Made by a program: the position numbers and the translations under genes. From the NCBI GenBank assembly GCA_026075535.2, contig AP026547.1, forward strand, positions 4,278,001 through 4,342,000: a DNA stretch of 64,000 bases, read 5' to 3'. How positions within the stretch are numbered: the stretch's first letter is position 1; each line of letters starts with the position of its first letter. A model generated the notes under the pieces. That model made no database searches. It was not told the origin of the DNA and saw only the letters and a program-made list of their open reading frames with translations. Below are positions 31,032-40,849 of this stretch, piece after piece. This DNA comes from Tricholoma matsutake. Its lineage: Eukaryota > Basidiomycota > Agaricomycetes > Agaricales > Tricholomataceae.

Positions 31032-31870
31032 TCACTGGATCTTCATTGTCTTCTCCGAGCCTTTCGTGATATACGAAGCGATGTCCTTCCCTAATCTCCG
31101 TATGATCAAAGAACAGAAGATTATCCATACTCTGTGGCCGATCAAATGTGTAACGTAAAACCACGCGAGAAAAGGGTGTAAAGAAAACAAGCTCACATAT
31201 TGGGCATGATCCAAAATCCGACTGCAACGAGCAAATCGTTGTGACCGACCGCGCAGCCACTGCAGAAGTACTCCTGAGTAATGTAGAGGATAGTTTTTGC
31301 AAGGGTCATGACTGCGCCTGTGTAACCAAAAATGGGTGCTAGGTCACAATGCGATATGTGGACCTTGTATAGGTAAACGATCTACATGCCAATGTGGCGT
31401 CAGTTAGCATGCACGAGTAATTCATATCAGGAAGAAGGTTAGTACATTTGTAAAATTTTCAATGATGTTAAGAATGGCTATACGGTGGACATGAGGAAAT
31501 TCCTGCATGCGTGTTTGATTTGATTATACATGCCTGCAGCTCCTGCGAACCCTTCTCCGTTCTCGAATGCTTTGACGCCATACACCTAACAGACAGGATC
31601 AAAGCATGCACAAAGAAAGACAGCTTGAACGATCCTCTTACATAGTCCACCTTTTCGTATGCCTCATACGGTTTCCAGATCCAGTGAAGGTCACCGCCGA
31701 CCATCGAACGCGGTCTACAATGTCGAATCCGGATGACATGGCTCACGAAGGTTGAAGAGAGAAGTAGCACAAGGCACGAACCGCATCAGACAGTAACCAG
31801 CATCCCAGAGCATAAGGGGAGCAGTAATGAGGAACCAAATAGTGATCCAGGTATAAGACTTTGGCGCCAT
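31032..31870 (-). CDS. EXPERA-domain (emopamil-binding-like) membrane protein, 6 exons
   Basis: Proposed exons (minus strand): 31870-31782, 31714-31642, 31585-31534, 31477-31446, 31381-31197, 31131-31032. They sum to 531 nt, a 176-residue protein from MAPKSYTWITIWFLITAPLM. The intron at 31533-31478 starts with GC (GCATGT) and ends AG; GT alternatives break the frame. Motifs of the fungal EXPERA/EBP-like family: WDAGYCLMRPRSMVGGDLHW, IWKPYEAYEKVDYVYGVKAF, ILNIIENFTNIVYLY, GAVMTLAKTILYITQEYFC, GHNDLLVAVGFWIMPN, VWIIFCSLIIRRLGKDIAS. About four hydrophobic helices. EXPERA proteins are ER-type membrane proteins linked to sterol metabolism or ligand binding; the exact substrate here is not known. 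Confidence 0.9.
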
Positions 31871-32240
31871 TTGGAACGAAGACAGTCGAGCGCAGAAGGG
31901 TGAACAAGAGACGAAGGGGGGGATTTCATTCTGTAACTGCGGGCAAGATCCTTTAAAGTTTTCCGAGCTGGAGCAGAGATCATTCCCAGAATCTCGTGCC
32001 GTGCGAAAAGAATATGGATCGAATGAAGAAATTATTAAACTTTGCTGAAAATGATGGCCGCATCGTTGCCATGCAGTAAAGTAGCATGCACAGTGGCCAG
32101 ATGATAGCCATGCAGCGTGGGTCGTAGTCAGTATAAGTACAGAGCTCAGCAGCCTGCTAGGCGAGAGCGGCAATGGCGCATGGTTTCTCACGGACATGCC
32201 TGATAATCTTCTATGTTTGTGTCAATTTTTTTTCTCTATC
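31871..32240. promoter_or_regulatory. Shared divergent promoter region
   Basis: 370 bp between the EXPERA gene (minus) and the Ser-rich gene (plus). It contains a pyrimidine-rich run at about 32224-32239 just before the plus-strand start, a common feature of fungal core promoters. No specific operator could be identified. Confidence 0.45.
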
Positions 32241-34264
32241 ATGTCTTGGTTGGTTCAAGGTCTAACTTTCATTACTTCCTCGCTAGAGCCTCCTTCGCCT
32301 TCTACAGAACTCCCTATCTCACAAACTATAATTCAATCCCAAGGTAGGCGCTTTCTAATTTCGCTCCGCTTCCAATCTTTCTTAGGGAAGGCGATCCTCT
32401 AGTTGCTACCCATCAACGAGCCCCCCGTGGTCCTCCGAAGCAATTGAACCTTCCCCGGATTGTCTTGGAACGAATTAGAATAAAGGAACAGAAGATAACC
32501 CATGCGAAGAAGACCAAACCCCACGATCTCTGTGGATCTCCTGACGCTCCAGATATCCAAGTTATCATCGGCAACCAACTGTCGGTCTCGGACTCGTCAG
32601 CATCTTGCCCACCTTCGCCTATACCATCTGTATACTTCACACCTGCCCTTTCGAACTCGTGGGCTATGTCTACGACGACCTCAACTTGTCCTTCTCCAAA
32701 GGTCGTCGACTACGATTCTGCTCATCAATGCCGCCAGCAAGTACCACCGGTCGACGATACTAGCGTGGAAATTGGCGATCTTGGCAAACGACGGGGGTTC
32801 AAAGGCGCGCCTCTCTACACCCAAAACACAAGAAATGGTTCTTTCCTCTCTCTTCCTACTCTTAGTCCACGAAGCGGGAGCCCGACCTCCGCTCAGCTTG
32901 CAGGTAGTAGGTCCTTGTCTTCAGGCACCCCCTTTGCAACTGTTGGCAATCTCATGCGGAACACCTCTCCCAAATCGCCTAGGCCCATGAAAGAGGTTTC
33001 CCAAGACCTTCAAGACTTCTATGACGAAGGAGACCCATTTGCCACCCATGGTGAAACGTTCCTCACCCCATGTTTCTCTTCTGGCACCGTCCTCACTGCG
33101 AGTCTCAACAATTTTGCAACTTACTACCAACACAAACGAACTCATCGGCGAATGCCACCTCTGAAGCGGAAGTCAAGCTATGACGACCTTCGATCGGCGG
33201 CTTCTCCGATCTGTACAGTGCCAATGCAAACAACTATATATGATCAGGCTGTATCGGTTGACCTTCCTAGTGCTCTTGTCTCAGCGAAAAGCAAAAACGC
33301 ACGCAAGAGATCTCTTCATCCTTCCTTTTCGACAGGGTCTCTCTCCCCCCGAATTATTCTTACCTCGCCCAGTATCCCATCGAGCCCCACTAGGACTATT
33401 TATTCAGTGGCCAACACTCTTATGGCCGATCTGCCCGTCCTTCAGGAGTCTTCTCGTAGCCTTGAAGAACTTGCGAAACATGCTAGGTCTTCGAAAGTCA
33501 AATCGAAGCTCAAGGTCAAGGAGTCCTTCATTTCTGACCCTCTCGCCCCTGTACCTGGACCTATTGTAGACTTGTATGATCTCGACGCCCACGAAGCTTC
33601 TCCGAAGTCGTCGTCTACTATATCGAATTTATCTCCGGACCCCAGAAGTGAAATGAACGTTTACAATTCGCTCATACCAGACCCCATCAAGACGAATCTG
33701 AAAGATAAGCCTACTCGTATCTCCCAGGACTGCTCCGTGACAAGTGTATCGCTCCCGGACACCAAGCTTACTCAAGATCAAGAGGACGCACTTTCTGACT
33801 CCGATATCTCGCTCCCTGTCCTGGTCCCGACTGCAAATCTCTACGAGTTTGGTGCTTACAGAAGCCCCGCAAAGGACACATTACCGCTTCTTCCACGGAA
33901 ATTTGCGCATCGCGATCTCCAGGACGCAAAACTACCTAAGCTCAGGCAACAACCGAGCAGAGTACAGCTACGCCCAACAAAGTCTTGTCTGGAAGAGTCA
34001 GATCTATTCACGCCTCCGGTCTCTATCAAACGAGTTCCCTTGCAAGAGCTTCGTTCTGTTATTCTTCCCATGTGTGTCAGCCGTCGTTCGGTATCAGCGG
34101 AAAGCTGTGGTACAGTTTCACCCATCGACGATAGGTCTTCATCACCTGCCCATTGTCCCGGCGGCGTGGGTCACGCAGTTCGAGATCTCCATTCGAGGAG
34201 TCTAAACGAGATTATTGCTCAGCTAGATGGAGGGATGCTTGGTTACAGGAACGAGACTGTTTAA
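32241..34264 (+). CDS. Hypothetical Ser/Pro-rich protein, 2 exons
   Basis: Exon 1 is 32241-32343 (MSWLVQGLTFITSSLEPPSP) and exon 2 is 32403-34264, joined over a 59-nt GT..AG intron, giving 654 residues. An upstream in-frame ATG at 32196 would add 15 residues. The protein is rich in Ser, Pro and Thr with no recognised domain. Basic/Ser motifs such as ARKRSLHPSFSTGSLSPR and RRSVSAESCGTVSPIDDRSS look like phosphorylation sites. Acidic segments (DFYDEGDPFATHGETF) and a conserved-looking end (LHSRSLNEIIAQLDGGMLG) stand out. The long uninterrupted frame supports a real gene; function unknown, probably a disordered regulatory protein. Confidence 0.8.
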
Positions 34265-34690
34265 TCATCAGAGGGGATGAGAATCGAGAAGGGTCGTGTG
34301 CGATATAATTATTATATGTATCGAATTACATAAATAAGTTACATGTTAACTCGCTTATCATCGACTTGCCTATCGACTTTAGTTTGGTATAATGATTTGC
34401 AATCTATGTATATCCTGACACCCGATGGATCCCAGGCCTCCCTTGGTAACTCCATGATCCACCATGCTGACGAAGAGACCCCCTCGCTGCCCTCTCGACT
34501 TTGAAAAAGTCACGACTCTCAATTCTCTTTTGTGTTGCTCCTGAACCCTTGGCATTGCAAAATTTGCTCCCCAAGGATGATCGATTATCATTCATGCGTC
34601 ATTCCATCCTCATGCAAAAGACGGTAGCTCATTCGTGGCATCGGAATCACATGGTGATGAAAGTAAAGTAGGATACTACGTCGGTCTCTT
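34265..34690. other. Intergenic region, no gene recognised
   Basis: Downstream flank of the Ser-rich gene, AT-rich at 34290-34400. The short minus-strand frames at 34379-34595 have no motifs. Confidence 0.45.
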
Positions 34691-36260
34691 GGTCAGCGAT
34701 TGCTGTTCTTCGCTCTGCCCTCCTGGCTAAGTACAGGTTCTATGATGTAGCTATCAGTTTCCTTTGCAACCCAAGCCGTCACGGTGTTGTATTGGAGCAG
34801 TATCTCAGATCGCGTAGGTCGGAAGCCAGTTATTCTCACTGGAGTGTTCGGAGTGTCACTGTCAATGTATTGTTTCGGACTTTCCAAAAGGTTCTGGGCT
34901 CTGGTAGTGAGGTAAGTACAGGTTATGACAATAGCGGTTGATCTACTGAATGGAAGTCGAAGTCGGTGTCTAAATGGCGCCTTGAGAGTTAGTCCATCCC
35001 TTGGTTATCTAGATTCTCCATTGATACTGGACTGCAGATGGCAAGTCTGGCGTAATGAACAAGGTCAAACGTTACCAGTTAGTACTTTTGCTTATTCCGG
35101 ATCCATCACTACAGTGTGGTGGCGGACATGACTGATGAAACGAACGTTGCACAATTAAGCATCATTCTTCTAACCTGTCATCTTCCAGCTTGATCGTTCA
35201 TTCACACAGCCTTTGCGTATACACACATTGCGTGGGCTACCGGGGAAACGGGCTCGGACCATTTTATTATACGAACATCTGACTCTTCAGCTCAACGGCT
35301 TGGCCCACTCATCGGTGGCTCGTTATCACCAGCCGAACAGTTTCCCCGCCTCTTCGGCAATAATGGAAATATCCGTATTATCTGCCATGCGCGGTCCCGG
35401 CAACTTTTGCTGGTATGCATCACTGCTCTTATTTCTCAAAGAACCCGTCCGGTTTCTTGTGTTCTCTCTGTTTAAACTTGGGAGTGATAAAGCCAACTCG
35501 GTTCTGCCGAACGTCATAGGATCCCAGGAACCAACTGCAGCAGCAGTTCCGGAGCCTGCTGATAACAATAAACTACTGCCCTTGCATTCTGCTCTGACTA
35601 GACGTGTTATCATTGCTGTCGGAAACTACACTTCCCCTTTGATGATTATCCTCGCCGCTTTCACCAGCATTCAACCTCTTTTTCTCTCTACTCCAAGAAT
35701 TTGGTGGTCTAAGCTTACCATATTCAACTATGGGGTAAATATTTTCCGCCCACGGAATTCTACATGGAGTGTTTAAGCCGGAATCGCGTCGGTGTTCCTT
35801 GAGTTTGGTGCATTTCCGCCGATAAATCATCTGGCGAAGACAGAGGGTCTTAGTCTTACCGTCTGGATCACTGTTTGGCTGAATATCTTGTTCGGCAAGC
35901 GAAGTTGAGCCAACGCATATCTATCCCTCTTTCAGCTATCGCCCACTGGAGTCTGGGTGCGATCTTCATCATCATTAGCGCAGCCTCCCCCAATCGAGCA
36001 TACGTAGTAGTCACCAATGGGATAAGCCAGGTGGGTCTTCAATGGAAATGAAGAGACTTAAAAACTATTATGGATGATAGTAGGTGATGGTGAGCATCGT
36101 AAGAGCCATAGAGCCAGCAGGGGCGAACTCGCTCTTCTCATTATGCTCGGGCAAAATCTACCTTGGCGGATGTCTGATGTATTATGTTCTGGTCGCCTTG
36201 TGTTCCTATGATAGTTGCATCTCTGCTGCTCCAGAAAATCCAAGGCTAATAGATAACTTA
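34691..36260 (+). pseudogene. MFS transporter pseudogene (DHA1/ZIFL-like)
   Basis: Plus-strand segments follow a fungal MFS drug/H+ antiporter in order: FATQAVTVLYWSSISDRVGR with motif A (DRVGRK, near 34790), GVFGVSLSMYCFGLSKRFWA, a GTAAGT donor, CLNGAL, VADMTDETNVAQ, AYTHIAWATGETG, then PLIGGSLSPAEQFPRLFGNN, YPYYLPCAVPATFAG, SALTRRVIIAVGNYTSP, SIQPLFLSTP, GGLSLPYSTMG-stop-IFSA, GAIFIIISAASPNRAYVVVT, a 51-nt intron, and VSIVRAIEPAGANSLFSLCS. Intron positions are still visible. Frameshifts near 35420 and 35715 and several stops make it non-functional. CpG is not depleted, so decay here is not of the transposon type. Confidence 0.78.
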
Positions 36261-37224
36261 AGTGTCTCTCGCTGTCATATCACATGATCGCTCTTCATAA
36301 GTAAGTACGTGACCGAACTAGCATCCAACCTAATAGACACTTCACCCTGCTGTTTTTTGTCCTAAAACAAGATAATATAAATTGCTGCCCTGTTCTTTGA
36401 AGTGCCAGTGTGTTCTCTTGACATTTATCTCACAGCTCTGAAGAGGTTTAGTGAAAGAAAAAAAATGCGCTCGCTCAGTGCTCAACTGGTTCCACGTGGA
36501 GACGAAGAGAAAAACGAACTTAGAATGGGGAAACCCACAAATCTGGCTAGCTCAATGATCTCCGCCCTTGAGATAAGGCAATGTCAGGCAATGTCATGGG
36601 ATGAAAAATGTATTGAGCTCTCCATCACAGTTAAGTCATGGGGAGCTTTCTGCATTCGATCAAACATACGTAGCAAGGAAAGACTGGAAGTACCGGTTTT
36701 CGTTTGCTAGTGTTATCCGATATACTGTAGTTACTATATTATGATATATATATCAATCCCGAAACCAGTGTGAATCAAAGCAGTCAAATTGTATACCGCT
36801 ATAGGATCCCTTGTTTCGAGCGGCACAAAAGTTGAATTCAGAAAAACAACCCGACGCTCCGAGTCAGCACATAAGTATGTATATGCTAAGTGCTACTTAT
36901 TTGAACTTCCACCTTACACATCGGGACGAGGAGGTTTTCTGGTCAGCCGAAGTTTGTGTTGAAAATTATGGTTTCAGTAGATATTTTGGGTGGACCGAGA
37001 CGATGTTTTTTTTAGTTTAGGGTCGCCCGAAAGGTCCAATTTCAGTCACATCACTGAAAGTATTGTTTTCGGCAATTGATCTGAAAACTTGTTGTTCCCG
37101 ATGTGTCGACGACGCACGGCACTCGCCGTTACGGCCGCGATTGATTCCGGCCCGAGTATAACAGGAGTCAGCAGAGAACTGCACATTCGGAGAGCAAAGT
37201 TTGCGGAGATCTCACAACACTGTA
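36261..37224. other. Intergenic region, no gene recognised
   Basis: AT-rich (ATATATAT near 36740). The frames at 36402-36710 and 36811-37020 have no motifs or intron support. The final 100 bp would hold the promoter of the next gene. Confidence 0.45.
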
Positions 37225-37977
37225 ATGTCTGAATCGAGAACACAGGCAGAAGGAGATCTTGATGAAGGGAAGGATGAAGACCGGAAGGGGGATGGAGAAC
37301 ACGTTGAAGTGGAGAACAATGCCGGGATGTCTCCAACAAAACACAGCACGAATGAAGACGAGCTCGGCGAGCTAAGCGCAAATCCCAACGCTATGACATT
37401 GCTAATGCCTAATGTAGCCCTCCATTCCCCTTCTAATATCATTGGCACCCCTTTCGCCACAGACTCAACTCCTTATGAATATCCGTTCCCAGATCAACCT
37501 TCAAACAATGTCCTCCCATTCTCTTCGTCGTTGAGCAGTATATCTCCTTCCCCGTCGTTTCCATCTCTTTCGTCTGGATCATCGTTCCCGATTTCTTCGT
37601 CCTCTTCACTCCAATTGCAGTCCTTATCATCAAACTTGCCCTCCGTCTCCCTCCCGCATTTGGCACATTTTCCACTCGATCTGTCCCAGAAGCACTCATC
37701 AACACATCCGAAGTTGCGTAAAGGAAACCCTCCAGTTCCCCCGGCTCTCGTACAGAAGCGTCAGCGATGGAGTCTTGGTTTGCTGCGGAGGAGAAGCAGC
37801 AGTGGGAGTTCCGGCAGTGCTGGACCATCCGAAGCATCGTCAGATACTGCAAGCGAACGAGTTCTTAATCCCCTCCGACTGACTCATACCGCCCAAGAAG
37901 AGATTACGACGGACTCTCAGGAACAACAGAACACTGTAACGGAAGATGAAAAGACTGAAGTCAAACAGCCGGACTAA
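37225..37977 (+). CDS. Hypothetical Ser-rich acidic protein
   Basis: 250 codons, single exon, from MSESRTQAEGDLDEGKDEDR. The acidic N-terminus (1-60) leads to a poly-Ser/Pro central region (SSLSSISPSPSFPSLSSGSS, about 100-150), then a basic cluster QRWSLGLLRRRSSSGSSGSA (about 186-205) and an acidic/Gln C-terminus (QEEITTDSQEQQNTVTEDEK). No known domain; low complexity and disordered overall. The basic RRRSSS stretch resembles a kinase target. The nearest upstream ATG in good context was chosen. Could be a nuclear or signalling adaptor, but nothing specific can be claimed. Confidence 0.65.
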   Translation: MSESRTQAEGDLDEGKDEDRKGDGEHVEVENNAGMSPTKHSTNEDELGELSANPNAMTLLMPNVALHSPSNIIGTPFATDSTPYEYPFPDQPSNNVLPFSSSLSSISPSPSFPSLSSGSSFPISSSSSLQLQSLSSNLPSVSLPHLAHFPLDLSQKHSSTHPKLRKGNPPVPPALVQKRQRWSLGLLRRRSSSGSSGSAGPSEASSDTASERVLNPLRLTHTAQEEITTDSQEQQNTVTEDEKTEVKQPD

Positions 37978-38435
37978 GCAGCCGTCTCTCGTCGGATATG
38001 GATGACTTGATAGGGTAGAATGAAGGGATACATACACGCAACCATCTCTCTGGGTATCTTGTTTTTTTTGCTCACATTTTGGGTCTTATTGAATTTCTTT
38101 ATCGTGCTGCTGTATTCTAATTTCAGTTCTTCTGTTGGCATTGTTATCGCGATACACATACCTATTATGCATGGCGTTCTTTTTGCTTTGTGATTGTACG
38201 CAATCATATCTTATCGATGTAATTTATGTGCCACACACGCTACACAATACATTTACCAGGTTGAACGTTGAAGTTGAGCTGTTGTCATCTCAGAAGATTG
38301 CACAAGTCATGTGAACACTATTCAGCAGATTAGGGTTGCGGAAAAAATTCATACTTTTTTACCGACTTATTATTTACCGATTTTTACCAGTAATTTACCG
38401 GTAATTTACTGGTCCACTCAATTTACCAGGTCACG
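37978..38435. other. Intergenic region with clustered TTTACCRG motifs
   Basis: 3' flank of the Ser-rich gene, then at 38355-38430 at least six TTTACC(G/A) words including the palindrome TTACCGGTAA (38396-38405). It directly abuts the TIR element, so it may be a target-site feature or part of a larger element. Confidence 0.5.
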
Positions 38436-39717
38436 CTCTGTAAAAAAGGAAATTTCTCAGAGTCACGTGATAGTTAGGTGCAAGTCAACAAAGTCAGGTA
38501 AAACCGGTCAAGAATGTCAGGTCAAAGTCATGTCAGAAAAATGCGTGACCTGACTTTGACCTGACATTTAACATTTACCTGACTTTGGGGCCCGGCAGGG
38601 CCCTGCGAAAAATTGTAGCAGAGAAAGTGGTCATTGCCTTTTTGGGAAAGTCAAAGCTCATCCTCGTTCTTAAGATTGTTTCTTAGCTTCCACAGGCCTG
38701 ATTTGACTCAAATAAGTTGTGGTGACAGTATGTAGGACCCCTTGCTTGAGTTGTCATATGCAAAATCTGTATTCAGCTTGTTGATCTTATATTCTGTAGT
38801 GCAATGTTGACTGCTCAATGACTCAGTGAATGTTATAAATTTCTACACCATGGCTGACACTCTAGCAGTGATTTGCATGTAAATTTGAACCATAGCTTCT
38901 GATTTCTCTTCCAAATTACATCAGGATCAACAAAATTCAACATCAGCTTGCAACGAGTCTTGTGTACCTCATAAGAGTGATTGCCAAGCCTCTACAAAGC
39001 TGATCTTATGTATCTAAGGTGCATTTTCATGAGACTGGACCATTTTTATTCAACCACTATTCATCTGAATCTGTGCATCATTGGCCAATGCTCAGAAACG
39101 CATCTCCAGTCACATTTGTTTATTGATTTCCTTTTTAGGACATGACATGCACTGAACATGTTTTGAGCTCCATACCACCATTTTCACTGAAATAAACATC
39201 TAGAGCATTATTTTGAATGCTATTCTTAGCAATCTTAAGCCAGATTCACCTTTATGCACCCCCGTCACCTTGATTCGCGTCCTGATATTTTTGCATTTCC
39301 TTTTTGGGATAACAAAATGTCATCGACTTTACATGAATGTCATTTGGCTTCCACACCACCATTTTTGCTCAACAAAAGTGTAGGATCACCATTTTGAACA
39401 CTTCTCATCAACTTCTTGGGAGCAGAATTTTTAGTTAAGTCCTCATTCCTGAGATCTTCACATCGAACACGGCAGATTGGAAGGACTAAGCCATTTAAAA
39501 AAATTCCACTCCAAAGACTTTGATTAAAGCATGTATGAGAGTATTTCTTCTCATACAAAGTATACGTGAATCATTGTGCATGCTTAGAAAAGTACCTGTA
39601 CCACTTTTCACTGCGAGTGTCGGAGTTTAAATTTGGTGAGGATTGCGAGGCCCCACTGACTTTGTTGACTTGTACCTAATGGTCACGTGACTCTCGGAAA
39701 TTTCCGTTTTTACAGAG
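38436..39717. mobile_element. Non-autonomous TIR DNA transposon, 1.28 kb
   Basis: Terminal inverted repeats of about 65 bp: left CTCTGTAAAAAAGGAAATTT and right (reverse complement) CTCTGTAAAAACGGAAATTT, both continuing through AGAGTCACGTGA and CAAGTCAACAAAGTCAG. Possible 7-bp TSD with one mismatch (GGTCACG / GGTCAAG). No transposase frame. A 17-bp perfect inner hairpin lies at 38514-38530 and 38551-38567. Superfamily not assigned. Confidence 0.8.
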
Positions 39718-39729
39718 GGTCAAGCTCCT

Positions 39730-39971
39730 CACATTGTACAGATATGAGCCAATGTCATATCCTGAACAGTGGTCTGCCTCTCACATCCAAAAACTTGGAG
39801 AAGCTCTCATCAACAGGACATACACAAAGATTGCCATGAGCGTCTCAATCCAAGTTGAGGCAGGCAAAACAGCTTTGCCCACCGATTCAGAACCAGGCAA
39901 TCACTGGGTGACAGTCATCCTTGATGTTGAGATGCCATCAATCTTATACAGAGACTCATATAAGCTCCCAC
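39730..39971 (+). pseudogene. Fragment resembling a Ulp1-type cysteine protease
   Basis: The plus-strand frame includes ASHIQKLGEALINRTYTKIA and NHWVTVILDVEMPSILYRDS. HW..V..DV.....LYRDS resembles the His and Asp part of C48/Ulp1 protease domains that often accompany fungal transposons and KDZ-type elements. It is cut at 39971 by a copia LTR; no continuation was recognised on the far side. Family assignment is from motif memory only. Confidence 0.45.
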
Positions 39972-40325
39972 TGTTGAGAAACACACCATGGAATAACACA
40001 TCACCAAATGTGGAAGTGTCAGCACATTTGATGTGGGTGCTATTATTAGTGCATCCCTTTGATGCGTGTGAACAAACACCTTTGTTCCCTTTCTCATTCT
40101 TTCTCTTTGTCTGGCAGAACATATATATACTGATAGATAGACAATCTACCACCTCAGTCATTTGTACAAGGACTGAGGTGAGTATGATCTTTGATGTCGC
40201 ATTATGATGATTACTTACTGTACCTCTAGTATAGCCTTGTTTATTCTAGGTACAGTATAACCAAATATAGTCATTTGTACAAGGACTGAGTATAGCCTTG
40301 TTTATTCTAGGATCAATTCTCTACA
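39972..40325 (+). repeat. 5' LTR of a truncated copia, with embedded intron and spliced copy
   Basis: 354 bp, TGTTGAGAAACAC...CTCTACA. Exon1a 40156-40177, intron 40178-40229 (GTGAGT...CTAG, 52 nt), exon2a 40230-40250; then exon1b 40269-40290 and exon2b 40291-40311 contiguous. The 43 nt of 1b+2b equal 1a+2a exactly with the intron removed. Confidence 0.9.
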
Positions 40326-40336
40326 GGTTATGGGCC
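40326..40336 (+). promoter_or_regulatory. PBS of truncated copia (half-tRNA initiator Met)
   Basis: GGTTATGGGCC directly after the LTR, identical to the PBS of copia G, complementary to the tRNA-iMet anticodon arm. Confidence 0.75.
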
Positions 40337-40541
40337 ATTTCTGTTGTTGAGATGATGGTAGAGATCTCCTAACCACTCGACACGTGTTGATGTCACCCAT
40401 TCTTGATTGGATTCTGATCACCATCTCATCTCAGATCATGGAGCAATTCCCCTTGTGGTAGCCACTCCAGTACACATCCAATCTCTTTGTTACTTTCTTA
40501 CTTCCATCCCATCGCTCTACGGCACTTTATTCTTCATAATC

Positions 40542-40849
40542 ATGACTGTCAACCCTGACCCCACCATAGTTTCTGTTCCCCTAATCAAACTCTCAGTTCA
40601 GTATGCAGGAGTCAAGCTCGACAAACTCAAGTCCAACTACAAAGAGTGGTGTGAGGATGTTACAATTGCTCTCTCCCTCAATGGCCTCTATGAGTATGTA
40701 TCTGGGGATGCGACTCCCCTGCCTGCTTCTGAGACGCGTGCCTCCTCAAATTACTCCACTAATGCCCATCTTGCATATGCTTTCCTGGCATCCAGCATCA
40801 CCCCCAGTGAACGTCCTTTCCTCGACATGACAAAGGGCCCCAGTGTCAA
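40542..40849 (+). pseudogene. Truncated copia Gag
   Basis: MTVNPDPTIVSVPLIKLSVQ, LKSNYKEWCEDVTIALSLNG, STNAHLAYAFLASSITPSER, PFLDMTKGPSVNW, related to copia G Gag. The frame is cut at residue 103 by the TIR element that starts at 40850. No more of this copia is found after that element, so the rest was lost. Confidence 0.85.

Noticed and set aside
34693..34887. 64-codon minus-strand frame
   Set aside because: The plus strand carries the MFS motif A region here, so the minus frame is a shadow.
36402..37020. Two plus-strand frames of 102 and 69 codons as small genes
   Set aside because: No motifs, no plausible introns, AT-rich surroundings; indistinguishable from chance.
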